From Rehaibacterium terrae (GTDB lineage Bacteria > Pseudomonadota > Gammaproteobacteria > Xanthomonadales > Xanthomonadaceae), in contig NZ_JACHHX010000011.1 in assembly GCF_014202935.1 (NCBI RefSeq), positions 40,388 to 104,387 on the forward strand: DNA of 64,000 nucleotides, given 5' to 3'. How positions within the stretch are numbered: position 1 is the first letter of the stretch; every line of letters starts with the position of its first letter. The notes under the pieces were generated by a model. It was not told the origin of the DNA and did no database searches. It saw nothing but the letters and a program-made list of their open reading frames with translations. Positions 8,865 to 21,870 of this stretch are shown here, piece by piece. Position numbers and translations under genes: made by a program.

Positions 8865-10064
8865 CTAGACAAGCTCGGCAAAGAATTCCTCGATGCGCCG
8901 CATGCCCGGCAGCAGCTGCGGCGTCGGGCAGGTATAGCTGATGCGGATCGAGCGCGGCTCGCCGAAGGCCGAGCCGGGGACGCAGGCCACGCCCTTGGCT
9001 TCGAGCAGGGCGTTGCAGAAGTCGACGTCGTTGCCGATGCGGCGGCCGTCGTGCGACTTGCCGAAAGCGCAGGAGATGTCCGGGAACACGTAGAACGCAC
9101 CCTGCGGACGCGGGCAGACCACACCCGGGATGCGCGCCAGCACCTCCATCACCTGGTCGCGCTTTTGCTGGAACTCGGCGCACTTGGCCGCCGGCACGTC
9201 CTGCGGACCGCTCAGCGCGGCGATGGCGGCGGCGGTGACGATCTCGGGGACGTTGGTGATGTGGTTGGAGTTGAGCGTGACCACCGCGCGGATCGCGTCC
9301 GCCGGGCCGGCGAGGAAGCCGGCGCGCCAGCCGGGCATGCCGTAGGTCTTGGAGATCGAGTCGGTGAAGATCACCCGGTCGCGCAGTTCCGGGCGGAACT
9401 GCACGAAGTTGTGGTAGCTCAGGCCGTCGAACACCATCCGGTTGTAGATGTCGTCGGTGATGACCCAGGTGTCCGGATGGTTCGCCAGCACGTCGGCCAG
9501 CGCGGCGATCTCGTCCTGCGTGTACACCATGCCCGTCGGGTTGGACGGGTTGTTGAACATGAACAGGCGCGGCCTGCTCCCGAGCGCCGCGTCGAGCTGG
9601 GCCGGGGTGAGCTTGTAGTTCTGCTCCGGCGGGCACGGCAGCAGGGTGACGCGGGCGCCGAGGATCTCGGCGATGTCGAGGTAGCTGGTCCAGTACGGGG
9701 TCGGGATCAGCACTTCGTCGCCCTCGTCCACCAGGGCTTCGAACAGGTTGTACAGGCCGTGCTTGGCGCCGATGGTGACGACCACGTTCTCGCGCGTGTA
9801 GCCGGTCATGCCGATGCCTTCCATGTGCTTGAGGAAGGCGTCGAGCAGGGCGGTGTCGCCGCGGTTGGAGCCGTACTGGCCGCTGTCGTGGTCGAGCGCC
9901 TTGCGCACCGCGTCGTAGACGTGCGGACCGGGCAGGAAGTTGGGGACGCCGATGGAGAAGCTGATGATGTCGCGGCCCTCGGCCCTGAGCTGCTTGGCTT
10001 TGTCGGCGACCTGCATGATCGCGCTGGGCTTGGCGCGACCCACGCGCGCAGCGAGCTTCGGCAT
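8865..10064 (-). CDS. pyridoxal-phosphate aminotransferase, aspartate type
   Basis: The 399-residue class I/II aminotransferase has NNPSNPTGMVY (Asn 175 contacts PLP/substrate), VITDDIYNRM (Asp to pyridine N), SISKTYGMPGWRAGF with the Schiff-base Lys 239, and the late SIRISYTCP with the substrate carboxylate Arg. Closest well-known members are aspartate/prephenate aminotransferases of the I-gamma type (AatA-like). It probably makes aspartate or aromatic amino acids. It is the first gene of a minus-strand run that continues with hicBA and mdh; the mdh product oxaloacetate is the co-substrate of aspartate transamination. Confidence 0.88.
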   Translation of the reverse strand: MPKLAARVGRAKPSAIMQVADKAKQLRAEGRDIISFSIGVPNFLPGPHVYDAVRKALDHDSGQYGSNRGDTALLDAFLKHMEGIGMTGYTRENVVVTIGAKHGLYNLFEALVDEGDEVLIPTPYWTSYLDIAEILGARVTLLPCPPEQNYKLTPAQLDAALGSRPRLFMFNNPSNPTGMVYTQDEIAALADVLANHPDTWVITDDIYNRMVFDGLSYHNFVQFRPELRDRVIFTDSISKTYGMPGWRAGFLAGPADAIRAVVTLNSNHITNVPEIVTAAAIAALSGPQDVPAAKCAEFQQKRDQVMEVLARIPGVVCPRPQGAFYVFPDISCAFGKSHDGRRIGNDVDFCNALLEAKGVACVPGSAFGEPRSIRISYTCPTPQLLPGMRRIEEFFAELV

Positions 10065-10184
10065 CGGTGGTTCCTCGACGGGAAGTGGCCGGAAACGAGG
10101 CCGGGAAGGATAGCACAGCCCCCGATTCCGCCGAGCCCGCCGGTCTGGCTATGCTGGTCCGGGCCACCATCACGGAGCGCGCGC

Positions 10185-10742
10185 ATGAGCCTGCTGATCC
10201 TCGGACTGGCCCTGTTCTTCGCCATCCACGCCCTGCCCTGGCTGCCGCCGCTGCGCCGGCGACTGATCGAGCGGCTCGGCGCCCTGCCCTACCGGGGTCT
10301 GTTCGCGCTGGTGTCGGCCCTGGGTTTGCTATTGATCGTGCTCGGCCATGCCAGGGCGCCCCACGAACCGCTCTGGCTGCCACCGGCGTGGGGCCGGCCG
10401 CTGGTCTACCCGCTCTTGTTCGCCGCCTTCGTGCTGCTCGCCGCGGCTTACCTGCCGGGCAACCTCAAGCGCTACACCCGCCACCCGATGTTGTGGGGCG
10501 TGGTGCTCTGGGGCGTCGGCCATCTGCTGGTGCGCGGCGACCTGTCCTCGCTGCTGCTGTTCGGCGGCTTCATCGGCTACGCGCTGCTGGCGATGGCCTC
10601 GGCCAACCTGCGCGGGGCACGCAAGACCGAGCAGCGGCAGCCGCTGTGGAAGGACGCACTCGTGCTGGTGGCCGGTGCGGCGGCTTACGCCGGCTTCGCA
10701 CTGGCCCACCCCTGGCTGATCGGCGTGGCGGTGCTGCCGTGA
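10185..10742 (+). CDS. NnrU-like integral membrane protein
   Basis: The 185-residue protein has five to six hydrophobic segments. RYTRHPMLWGVVLWGVGHLLVRGD in the middle is the conserved core of NnrU-family proteins, which resembles the isoprenylcysteine methyltransferase fold (TRHPMLWG). NnrU was named for a link to nitric oxide metabolism in Rhodobacter, but its activity is unproven. The ATG at 10185 begins MSLLILGLALFFAIH; a much longer upstream frame is antisense to the aminotransferase and rejected. It is divergent from the aminotransferase and converges with the ATPase gene. Confidence 0.8.
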   Translation: MSLLILGLALFFAIHALPWLPPLRRRLIERLGALPYRGLFALVSALGLLLIVLGHARAPHEPLWLPPAWGRPLVYPLLFAAFVLLAAAYLPGNLKRYTRHPMLWGVVLWGVGHLLVRGDLSSLLLFGGFIGYALLAMASANLRGARKTEQRQPLWKDALVLVAGAAAYAGFALAHPWLIGVAVLP

Positions 10743-10760
10743 CCGGTCGCCCGCCGGTCA
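10740..10760. terminator. shared hairpin between convergent genes, made of both stop codons
   Basis: TGACCGG at 10740-10746 pairs with CCGGTCA at 10754-10760 across a 7-base loop. The stem contains the TGA of the NnrU gene and, on the other strand, the TGA of the P-type ATPase gene, so a single small hairpin serves both ends. Stem is short and lacks T-runs; bidirectional termination is plausible only. Confidence 0.45.
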
Positions 10761-13376
10761 GTTCATCCACCGTCGCAGCCAGGCCTTCTCCAGCTCGACC
10801 ACGATGAACAGGGCCGCCGACAGCGCGGCGATCCAGCCCCATTCGCGCCAGCCCAGCCCTTGCGTGCCGAACACCGCCTGCGCCGGCGGCCAGTAGGTGA
10901 CCGCCGCCTGCAACAGCGCCAGCACCGCCACCGACAGCCAGGCCCAGGGGTTGGCCAGCAGCGCTTCCGGCGTCCAGCCGGGCGCGGTCCAGCGGCGGCT
11001 GTTGAACAGATACGCGACCGAGCCGGCGACGAGCATGTTCAGCGCCACCGTGCGCGCCAGGGCCGGTTCGCCGCCACCGTCCACCCACAACAGGAAACCG
11101 GCGAAACTCATCGCGGTGAGCAGCGCGCCGACGAACACGACGCGCCAGACGATGTAGCCGCCCAGCAGACCCTGCGTGGGCGAGCGCGGCGCACGTTTCA
11201 TCACGCCCGCTTCCAGCGGCTCGAAGGCCAGCGACAGCGCCAGCGTGACGGAAGTGACCAGGTTCACCCACAGGATCAGCACCGGGGTCAGCGGCAGCAC
11301 GGCCAGACCCGCCAGCACCGCCAGCAGGATGATCAGCGCCTGTGCGGCATTGGTCGGCAGGATGAACATCAGCGCCTTGCGGATGTTGTCGTAGACGCCG
11401 CGCCCCTCCTCGACGCCGGCGACGATGGTGGCGAAGTTGTCGTCTGCCAGCACCATCTCGGCGGCCTGACGGGCCGCCTCGGTACCCTTGATGCCCATCG
11501 CCACGCCGATGTCGGCGCGCTTGAGCGCCGGCGCGTCGTTGGCGCCGTCGCCGGTCATCGCCACGACCCGGCCGCACGCCTGCAGGGCGGTCACCAGCCG
11601 CAGCTTGTGCTCGGGCGTGGCGCGGGCATAGACGTTCACCGCCTCCACCCGCTCTGCCAGCGCCCGGTCGTCCAGACGGTCGAGCTCCGGCCCGGTGAGC
11701 ACCCCATCGTCGCCGGCGATCTCCAGCGCGCGCGCGATCGCGGCGGCGGTGGCGGCATGGTCGCCGGTGATCATCTTCACCGCGATGCCGGCGCTGCGGC
11801 AGGCGGCGATGGCGTCCGGCACCTCCGGCCGCGGCGGGTCGATGAAGGCGACCAGCCCGAGCAGGCACAGCCCCCGTTCGACCATCGCCAGGTCCAGGCA
11901 CGCCGCATCGTCGTCCAGGCGCTTTTCGGCCAATGCCAGCACGCGCAGCCCATCGCGCGCCATCGCATCGAGCAGTGCATGCCAGTGGTCGGTATCGAGC
12001 GGCTGCTCGTCATCGCCGACGCGCTGGCGGTCGCAGCGCGCCAGCACGGTTTCCGGCGCGCCCTTGAGGCAGATCCGGCCCGGATGCCGCGTCGCCATGA
12101 ACTTGTAGTCCGACGAGAACGGCAGCAGCGCCAGTCGCGGATGCGCTTCGCGCCGGGCGGCGACATCCACGCCAGCGGCCTGCGCCAGCCGGATCAGCGC
12201 CCGCTCGATCGGGTCGCCGTCGTGGCCATCGGCAGCGGCTTCGTTGCACAGCACGGCGGCTTCGAGCAGGGCCGGCGCCCGCGCCCCGGCCTGCTCCGCC
12301 GCCCAGGCAGCATCGGCGAGTCCGATCCGGGCGGCGACCAACTCATTACAGGTCAGGGTGCCGGTCTTGTCGGTGCAGATGACACTGACCGCGCCCAAGG
12401 TCTCCACTGCCGGCAGGCGGCGGATCACCGCCTGTCGTGCCGCCATCCGCCGCACGCCCATGGCCAGGGTGATGGTGATGATCGCCGGCAGGCCCTCCGG
12501 AATCGCTGCCACCGCCAAGGCGACCCCAGCCATGAAACCGGCCAGCAGCGGGGTGTCGTGCAGCAGCCAGCCCAGCACCACCATTGCCACCGCCAGCGAG
12601 ACGATCACTACCGACAACCGGCGTCCGAAGTGCTCGATCTGGCGCAACAGCGGCGTGGTCAGCGGCTGCACGCGACCGAGCAGGGCGCTGATGCGGCCGA
12701 GTTCGGTGGCGTTCGCGGTCGCTACCACGACGCCCACCCCCTGCCCGCCGGCCACCATGGTGCCGGCGTAGGCCATGCCGACCCGCTCGGCCAGCGCAGT
12801 ATCCTCCGCCACCGTCGCGGTGCATTTCTCCACCGGCACCGACTCGCCGGTGAGCGCCGCCTCGTCGATGCGCAGGCCTTGGCTCTCGATCAGCCGCAGA
12901 TCCGCCGGCACCCGGTCGCCGGCCTTGAGCAGCACCACATCGCCTGGCACCAGACATTCGGCATCGAGCGTGCGCCGATGGCCATCGCGCAGCACCCGCG
13001 CCTTGGGCGCCAGCATCCGGCCGATGGCCTCCATGGCGTGCTGGGCCTTGCCCTCCTGCACGAAACCGATCAGCGCATTGACCACCACCACGCCGAAAAT
13101 CACCGCCGCGTCCACCGGATGGCCGAGCGCCGCCGCCGCCACGCCCGCCACCAGCAGCAGGTGGATCAGCACGTTGTGGAACTGGGCCAGCAGACGCCGC
13201 CAGGCCGGACGACGCGGCGGCGACGGCAGGGCATTGGGGCCGAGGTCGGCCAGGCGACGCTCGGCATCGTCCGCGGTCAGACCGCCACGATGGGTACACA
13301 GGACCGACAGGCACTCGTCGACCGGCAACGCGTGCCAGACGGGCGGGGAAGCGCGTGATGCTGACGACTCGGGCAT
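10758..13376 (-). CDS. P-type cation-transporting ATPase (type II-like)
   Basis: The 872-residue ATPase has the cation_ATPase N domain, TGESVPVEK in the actuator domain, the phosphorylation motif DKTGTLT (Asp near residue 334), MITGDH, and TGDGANDAPALKRADIGVAMG. The M4 segment reads VAAIPEGLPAIITI, the PEGL form of Ca2+ and related type II pumps; M6 reads NLVTSVTLALSLAFEP, which lacks the SERCA Asp and resembles the CtpF-type bacterial pumps. It exports a cation, possibly Ca2+ or Mn2+, but the ion is not certain. Single gene, convergent with the NnrU gene. Confidence 0.88.
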   Translation of the reverse strand: MPESSASRASPPVWHALPVDECLSVLCTHRGGLTADDAERRLADLGPNALPSPPRRPAWRRLLAQFHNVLIHLLLVAGVAAAALGHPVDAAVIFGVVVVNALIGFVQEGKAQHAMEAIGRMLAPKARVLRDGHRRTLDAECLVPGDVVLLKAGDRVPADLRLIESQGLRIDEAALTGESVPVEKCTATVAEDTALAERVGMAYAGTMVAGGQGVGVVVATANATELGRISALLGRVQPLTTPLLRQIEHFGRRLSVVIVSLAVAMVVLGWLLHDTPLLAGFMAGVALAVAAIPEGLPAIITITLAMGVRRMAARQAVIRRLPAVETLGAVSVICTDKTGTLTCNELVAARIGLADAAWAAEQAGARAPALLEAAVLCNEAAADGHDGDPIERALIRLAQAAGVDVAARREAHPRLALLPFSSDYKFMATRHPGRICLKGAPETVLARCDRQRVGDDEQPLDTDHWHALLDAMARDGLRVLALAEKRLDDDAACLDLAMVERGLCLLGLVAFIDPPRPEVPDAIAACRSAGIAVKMITGDHAATAAAIARALEIAGDDGVLTGPELDRLDDRALAERVEAVNVYARATPEHKLRLVTALQACGRVVAMTGDGANDAPALKRADIGVAMGIKGTEAARQAAEMVLADDNFATIVAGVEEGRGVYDNIRKALMFILPTNAAQALIILLAVLAGLAVLPLTPVLILWVNLVTSVTLALSLAFEPLEAGVMKRAPRSPTQGLLGGYIVWRVVFVGALLTAMSFAGFLLWVDGGGEPALARTVALNMLVAGSVAYLFNSRRWTAPGWTPEALLANPWAWLSVAVLALLQAAVTYWPPAQAVFGTQGLGWREWGWIAALSAALFIVVELEKAWLRRWMN

Positions 13377-13453
13377 GGCGGGCAGGTGCGGAAGCCGAAG
13401 AACCTGCCCGCAGTCTAGCCGCGGTCGTGCGCGCCACCCCGACCTGGATCAAA

Positions 13454-13562
13454 GGAACCGCTGATCAATTCAGAGGTTCCGCCGGCCAGCAATGGCCGGC
13501 CCGCGAATCAAGCACGCCAGTGCCTGATTCGTCGCAGCCGCGTCCGGACACGCGCCGGATGC
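13454..13562. repeat. cluster of four consecutive hairpins (REP/BIME-like)
   Basis: Four separate stem-loops follow one another in 109 bp: 13454-13480 (GGAACC...GGTTCC with inner CTGA/TCAG), 13481-13500 (GCCGGCCA/TGGCCGGC), 13504-13531 (CGAATCA...TGATTCG with GCAC/GTGC) and 13540-13562 (GCGTCCGG/CCGGATGC with one G-T). The region lies between the cyclophilin and ATPase genes, which read the same way, and has no gene. Clustered palindromes of this size are typical of REP-type elements. Confidence 0.6.
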
Positions 13563-13635
13563 GGCGTGGGCTGACAAGTCCAGGATGGACGTGTTCAGAC
13601 CTTCCCGAACGGGGCGATTTGCCGCCCCCGGCCGG

Positions 13636-14136
<501 letters not shown>

Positions 14137-14266
14137 GGGCAGGGTCCGGGACGAAGGTTGCGGGGTTGCGGAAATGGCCGCCGCGGCGCGGCGGGCGGGC
14201 GGGCCTGGAAACCGCATAGGGTGCCACAGGTTCCGGGGCGACAGGCAGGCACCCACCCGGGACGGC

Positions 14267-14272
14267 TATAAT
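14267..14272 (+). promoter_or_regulatory. TATAAT box upstream of typA
   Basis: A perfect TATAAT lies 53 bp upstream of the typA start in otherwise GC-rich DNA. No good -35 box is seen at the usual distance (bases near 14244-14249 read GGCAGG), so this is a plausible sigma-70 promoter supported mainly by the -10 element. Confidence 0.45.
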
Positions 14273-14324
14273 GATCGGCTACCTTCCCAGCAGCCTTGGC
14301 GCCCGGCCTCCGGCGCCCGCCCGC

Positions 14325-16169
<1,845 letters not shown>

Positions 16170-16174
16170 GAGCC

Positions 16175-16993
16175 ATGCGCTTCCGCCTGCCGGCGCTCCT
16201 GCTTGCGACGCTGCTGCCGGCCGCCACGCCGGCCGCGGACGGCTTGCTGCACGAGCGCTGGAGCCTGGCCTTCGGCGGCTACGGCAACCGGCTCGGGCTC
16301 GACGGCCGGATCGACGGCAACACCGACGTCCGCGGCACGCCCTTCGATTTCGACGACAGCTTCGGCTTCGACCGGCACGAGCGGTTGCGCATGGCCGAAC
16401 TCACGCTTGCGCCCACCCAGGACCACGAGCTGCGCCTGCGCGGTTTCCGCGACCGCCGCCGCCACGACACCACGCTGACCGAGGAGCTGGTCTTCTCCGG
16501 CGTCGTTTTTCCGGTCGACGCCGACGTGCGCGGCCGCTTCGGGCTGGACGTGCTCGATCTGGACTACACCTGGTGGCGCTGGCGCCAGGCGACGCGCGCC
16601 AGCGGCCTGGTGCTGGGGCTGACCCGCCTGCGCGCCGGCATCGACCTGGACGGCGAGGCGCGCAACGACGGCGGCCCGCCCGAGCCGCTGCGCGCCGACT
16701 ATGCGCGCCATCTCTATGCGCCGAGCCTCGGCCTCGCCTTCAAGGCCGCGCCGGGCGAGCGCTGGCGCTACCGGCTCGACGCCGGCGCCATGCGCCTGCG
16801 CCACGCCGGCATCCATGGCACGATCCTCGAAGCCAGCGCCGCCGCCGAATACTTCCCCGCGCATCGACTCGGCATCGGCCTGCGCTACACCTGGACCCGG
16901 CTCGAAGCCGAAGGCCGGCGCGGCGACACGCTGCGCGGCGAGCTCGACCTGGACTACGCCGGCTGGCAGCTCTACCTGCGCCTGCGCAGTTGA
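16175..16993 (+). CDS. outer-membrane beta-barrel-like protein, unknown function
   Basis: The 272-residue protein has a signal peptide (MRFRLPALLLATLLPAATPAAD) and then alternating polar/hydrophobic strands rich in Tyr, Trp and Arg that end in LYLRLRS, like a small outer membrane barrel. Segments such as DGLLHERWSLAFGGYGNRLGL and DVLDLDYTWWRWRQ suit membrane strands. No family name is certain. A GTG start at 16166 overlapping the typA stop is also possible, but the ATG at 16175 begins the signal peptide cleanly. It probably follows typA on the same mRNA. Confidence 0.65.
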   Translation: MRFRLPALLLATLLPAATPAADGLLHERWSLAFGGYGNRLGLDGRIDGNTDVRGTPFDFDDSFGFDRHERLRMAELTLAPTQDHELRLRGFRDRRRHDTTLTEELVFSGVVFPVDADVRGRFGLDVLDLDYTWWRWRQATRASGLVLGLTRLRAGIDLDGEARNDGGPPEPLRADYARHLYAPSLGLAFKAAPGERWRYRLDAGAMRLRHAGIHGTILEASAAAEYFPAHRLGIGLRYTWTRLEAEGRRGDTLRGELDLDYAGWQLYLRLRS

Positions 16994-17066
16994 CGGCGGC
17001 CGCGACCCGGCGGCCACGGCCGCCACGCGCTAGCATCGGCGGCACCGCCGCCCCGGAGCCGCCGCC

Positions 17067-17444
17067 ATGCCCACCGCACCGCGCGAGATCGCCCAGATCG
17101 CTGTCGCCTGCCGGGACGTCGCCCGCGCCACCGCCTTCTACCGCGATGTCCTCGGCCTGCCGCTGCTGTTCGAAGCCGGCGGCATGAGCTTTTTCCAGTG
17201 CGGTCCGACCCGGCTGATGCTGTCCCTGCCCAGCTCGCCCGACCTCGCCCCTCCCGGCTCGATCCTGTACTTCCGCAGCGACGACATCGCCGCACAGCTC
17301 GCCACGCTGCGCGCCGGCGGCGCGCAGATCCTGCGCGAACCCGCACTGGTCCACCGTGACGCGCACCACGCACTGTGGCTGGCCTTCTTCCGCGACACCG
17401 AAGGCAACATGCTGGCGCTGATGGAAGAACGCCCCGCCGCCTGA
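17067..17444 (+). CDS. VOC-family (glyoxalase/bleomycin resistance fold) protein
   Basis: The 125-residue protein shows one vicinal-oxygen-chelate domain: VACRDVARATAFYRDVLGLPLLF and a second half with FFRDTEGNMLALME, whose Glu is the usual last metal ligand. The N-terminal His ligand found in most members is replaced here (IAVACRD), so the metal site may differ. Substrate is unknown. It precedes the amidase gene by 10 bp, suggesting one transcript. Confidence 0.82.
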   Translation: MPTAPREIAQIAVACRDVARATAFYRDVLGLPLLFEAGGMSFFQCGPTRLMLSLPSSPDLAPPGSILYFRSDDIAAQLATLRAGGAQILREPALVHRDAHHALWLAFFRDTEGNMLALMEERPAA

Positions 17445-17454
17445 GGACCTGCCG

Positions 17455-19032
17455 ATGCACCGACTCGCACCCTGCCTGCTGCCCCTGCTGCTCGCCGCCT
17501 GTGCGCACGAGGCCGTGCCGCCACCCGCCGCCGGGTCGCCCTTCGCGCTCGACGATGCGAGCGTGGCCGAGCTACAGGCCGCCATGCGCGACGGCCGGCT
17601 GAGCGCCCGGCAACTGACCACGCTCTACCTCGAGCGCATCGCCGCGCTCGACGACGACGGCCCGCGCCTGAACGCGGTGATCGAGATCAACCCCGACGCC
17701 CTCGCCGAGGCCGAACGCCTCGACGCCGAGCGCACCGCGGGCCGCGTGCGCGGTCCGCTGCACGGCATCCCGGTGCTGCTCAAGGACAACATCGACGCGA
17801 CCGGCATGGCCAACTCGGCCGGCTCGCTGGCACTGGCCGAACACCGCCCGGCGCGGGACGCGCACCTGGTCGCGCGGCTGCGCGAGGCCGGCGCGGTGAT
17901 CCTGGGCAAGACCAACCTCAGCGAATGGGCCAACTTCCGCTCCACCCGCTCGGTCAGCGGCTGGAGCGGGCGCGGCGGACAGACCCGCAATCCCTACGTC
18001 CTGGACCGCAACCCCTGCGGCTCCAGCGCCGGCTCGGGCGTGGCCGTGGCCGCCGGCCTGGCGCCGCTGGCGGTCGGCACCGAAACCAATGGTTCGATCA
18101 TCTGCCCGGCGGCGGTCAACGGCGTGGTCGGCATCAAGCCCACGGTCGGCCTGGTCAGCCGCCACGGCATCATCCCGATTTCGCCTTCGCAGGACACCGC
18201 AGGCCCGATGGCGCAGCGCGTCGCCGATGCCGCCGCCCTGCTCGGCGCGCTGGCCGGCGCCGACCCGCGCGACCCGGCGACCGAAGCCGCCGAAGCGCAC
18301 CTCGTACCCGACTACACCGCGTTCCTCGACGCCGACGCACTGCGCGGCGCGCGCATCGGCGTGATGCGCAAGGCGATGGGCTTCCACAGTGAAGTCGATC
18401 GCGTGATGGAAGCCAGCATCGCCGCCCTGCGCGTGGCCGGCGCCGAGATCGTCGACCCGGCCGACCTGCCCAGCCATGGCCGGTTCGGCAAGCACGCGTT
18501 CGAGGTGCTGCTGTACGAGTTCCGCCCCGCGCTGGAGGACTACCTCGCCGACAGCGGCGCACCGCTGCGCACCCTGGAGGCGCTGATGGCATTCAACACG
18601 GCGCATGCCGAGCACGAGCTGCGCTGGTTCGGCCAGGAGCTGTTCGAGATGGCGGCGAAGAAAGGCCCGCTGACCGAGGCCGCCTACCTCGAAGCGCGCG
18701 ACAGCGCCCGCCGCCTCGCCGGCCGCGAGGGCATCGACGCGGCCATGGACGCGCATCGACTGGACGCACTGCTGACCACGGCCGTCGGCCCGGCCTGGCC
18801 GATCGACCCGGTCAACGGCGACCACTTCCTCGGTGCCGGCTATTCCGCCGCCGCGGTGGCCGGCTACCCGAGCATCACCGTGCCGGCCGGCGAGGTGCAC
18901 GGCCTGCCGGTCGGCGTGGTGTTCATCGGCCGCGCCTTCAGCGAACCCCGGCTGATCGCGCTGGCCCACGCCTTCGAGCAGGCCACCCGGGCGCGCCGAC
19001 CGCCGCGCCTGCTCCCCACCCTGGCGCCCTGA
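17455..19032 (+). CDS. lipoprotein amidase (amidase signature family)
   Basis: The 525-residue protein begins with a lipoprotein signal peptide ending LLAAC (Cys 16), so it is anchored in an envelope membrane. The amidase-signature triad is visible: Lys 110 in VLLKDNID, the Ser-Ser pair in CGSSAGSGVAVAAG near residue 190, and the nucleophile Ser in ETNGSII. Closest known enzyme by architecture is the peptide amidase of Stenotrophomonas maltophilia, which hydrolyses C-terminal peptide amides; other members act on small amides. Substrate is therefore inferred. It follows the VOC gene closely. Confidence 0.87.
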   Translation: MHRLAPCLLPLLLAACAHEAVPPPAAGSPFALDDASVAELQAAMRDGRLSARQLTTLYLERIAALDDDGPRLNAVIEINPDALAEAERLDAERTAGRVRGPLHGIPVLLKDNIDATGMANSAGSLALAEHRPARDAHLVARLREAGAVILGKTNLSEWANFRSTRSVSGWSGRGGQTRNPYVLDRNPCGSSAGSGVAVAAGLAPLAVGTETNGSIICPAAVNGVVGIKPTVGLVSRHGIIPISPSQDTAGPMAQRVADAAALLGALAGADPRDPATEAAEAHLVPDYTAFLDADALRGARIGVMRKAMGFHSEVDRVMEASIAALRVAGAEIVDPADLPSHGRFGKHAFEVLLYEFRPALEDYLADSGAPLRTLEALMAFNTAHAEHELRWFGQELFEMAAKKGPLTEAAYLEARDSARRLAGREGIDAAMDAHRLDALLTTAVGPAWPIDPVNGDHFLGAGYSAAAVAGYPSITVPAGEVHGLPVGVVFIGRAFSEPRLIALAHAFEQATRARRPPRLLPTLAP

Positions 19033-19062
19033 CCGCCCTGACCACCCTGACCGCCCGGCCGG

Positions 19063-20487
<1,425 letters not shown>

Positions 20488-20539
20488 CAAGGCATCATGC
20501 CACAGCGCACCGACGCCGCAAGCCCGGCGGCACGCAGGC

Positions 20540-21046
20540 TCAGCGCCGGCGGAAACCCGCCCACAGCGCGGCCGTGCCCAGCGCCATGAACCAGATCAGC
20601 GTCCAGGCCGGCATCGACAGGCCGAGGAAGGTCCAGTCCACCTCGGCGCACTCGCCCGAACCGCTGAACACCCTGACCAGCACCTCGCGCAGCGGGAAGG
20701 CCTCCAGCATGTATTCCAGCCCCGGCCCGCAGGCCGGCACCTCGTCGGCGGGCAGCGACTGCAGCCACACATGCCGCCCGGCGACCGTCATGCCGCCCGC
20801 CGCCGCCAGCGCCGCCAGCACGCCGTAGGCACGCCGCCCGCCGGCGGACTTCGGCCCATGGATCGCACCGAGCAGGAACACCGCCCCCAGCACCATGAAC
20901 GCCACCCGCTGGAAGATGCACAGCGGGCACGGGTCGAGGAACATCACATGCTGCGCGTACAGCGCATAACCCAGCAGTGCCGCGCACAGCAGCGCGCCCA
21001 GCAGGTACTGCGCACGGAACGGCCAGGCAAAGGGATTGAAGCTCAT
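20540..21046 (-). CDS. dsbB: disulfide bond formation protein B
   Basis: The 168-residue inner membrane protein has four membrane segments. The first periplasmic Cys pair is CPLC (Cys 40 and 43, in FLDPCPLCIFQR) and the second is Cys 106 and Cys 133. It reoxidises DsbA with quinone. MSFNPFAWPFRAQYL is a typical family start; an upstream extension of 29 residues is not hydrophobic and is rejected. It sits alone, 52 bp upstream of the DAHP synthase gene on the same strand. Confidence 0.93.
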   Translation of the reverse strand: MSFNPFAWPFRAQYLLGALLCAALLGYALYAQHVMFLDPCPLCIFQRVAFMVLGAVFLLGAIHGPKSAGGRRAYGVLAALAAAGGMTVAGRHVWLQSLPADEVPACGPGLEYMLEAFPLREVLVRVFSGSGECAEVDWTFLGLSMPAWTLIWFMALGTAALWAGFRRR

Positions 21047-21189
21047 CGGACAGCGAACTCTGGCGAACAAGGCGGGGACGGTAGCGCATCCTCCGACCGC
21101 TGGCGAGCCGGAACGTTCAGGCGCGACTGGCAAACGGACCCGGCACGAATTACCATCTGACCATTCTAGTCATATCGCGGAATATCCCG

Positions 21190-21441
21190 ATGCGCGCGTG
21201 GCAGATCCAGGAAGCGAAAGCCCACTTCTCCGAACTCGTGCGCGAAGCCGAGCAGGACGGCCCCCAGGAGATCACCTGGCACGGCCGGCCGGTCGCGGTA
21301 GTGCTCTCGCGCAGCGAATACGAACGGCTCACCGGCACCGGCCAGTCGCTGGTCGAATTCATGCGCCGCTCGCCGCTGCATGGTGCCGAGGACATCGACC
21401 TCGACCGCGATCGCAGCCCCACGCGCGAGGTGCCGCTTTGA
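21190..21441 (+). CDS. Phd/YefM-family antitoxin
   Basis: The 83-residue protein has MRAWQIQEAKAHFSELVREAEQDGPQEITWHGRPVAVV, the Phd/YefM DNA-binding N domain, and a charged C-terminal tail (RDRSPTREVPL) that would wrap the toxin. It should repress its own operon and neutralise the PIN toxin encoded immediately downstream. The TGA overlaps the toxin start, coupling translation. Confidence 0.88.
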   Translation: MRAWQIQEAKAHFSELVREAEQDGPQEITWHGRPVAVVLSRSEYERLTGTGQSLVEFMRRSPLHGAEDIDLDRDRSPTREVPL

Positions 21442-21851
21442 GCTATCTGATCGACACCAATGTGCTCTCGGAGCTGCGCCGGCGCGAGCCCGATGTCAAC
21501 GTGAGCCGCTGGCTGGCCGAACGCCCGGCCACGACGCTGCACCTGAGCGTGCTCACCCTGGGCGAGCTGCGCAAGGGCATCGAGGCGCTGCCCGAGAGTC
21601 CCCGCAAGCGCACCCTGCTCGATTGGCTGGAAGTGGACCTGCCGGGATTCTTCGCCGGCCGCATCCTGCCGGTGGACGCGGCCGTGGCGGATCGCTGGGG
21701 CCGTCTGCTGGCGAGCGCGAGCCGCCCCATGCCCGCCATCGACAGCCTGCTCGCCGCCACCGCGATCACGCACGGGCTGACGCTGGTGACGCGCAACCTG
21801 CGCGATTTCGCGCACGCCGGGCTTCAACTGCTCGACCCTTGGCAGGCGTAG
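21438..21851 (+). CDS. VapC-like PIN-domain toxin
   Basis: The 137-residue protein is a PIN-domain ribonuclease: YLIDTNVLSELRR carries the first Asp, TLGELRKGIE the conserved Glu, and AIDSLLAATAITHGLTLVTRN the later acidic residues. The start is a TTG whose last two bases are the first two of the antitoxin TGA, giving a TTGA overlap; no in-frame ATG lies closer. VapC toxins cut tRNA or rRNA. The gene order antitoxin-toxin and the Phd-type partner fit a type II TA module. Confidence 0.87.
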   Translation: MSYLIDTNVLSELRRREPDVNVSRWLAERPATTLHLSVLTLGELRKGIEALPESPRKRTLLDWLEVDLPGFFAGRILPVDAAVADRWGRLLASASRPMPAIDSLLAATAITHGLTLVTRNLRDFAHAGLQLLDPWQA

Positions 21852-21870
21852 CCGAGCGCCTCAACTGCCC

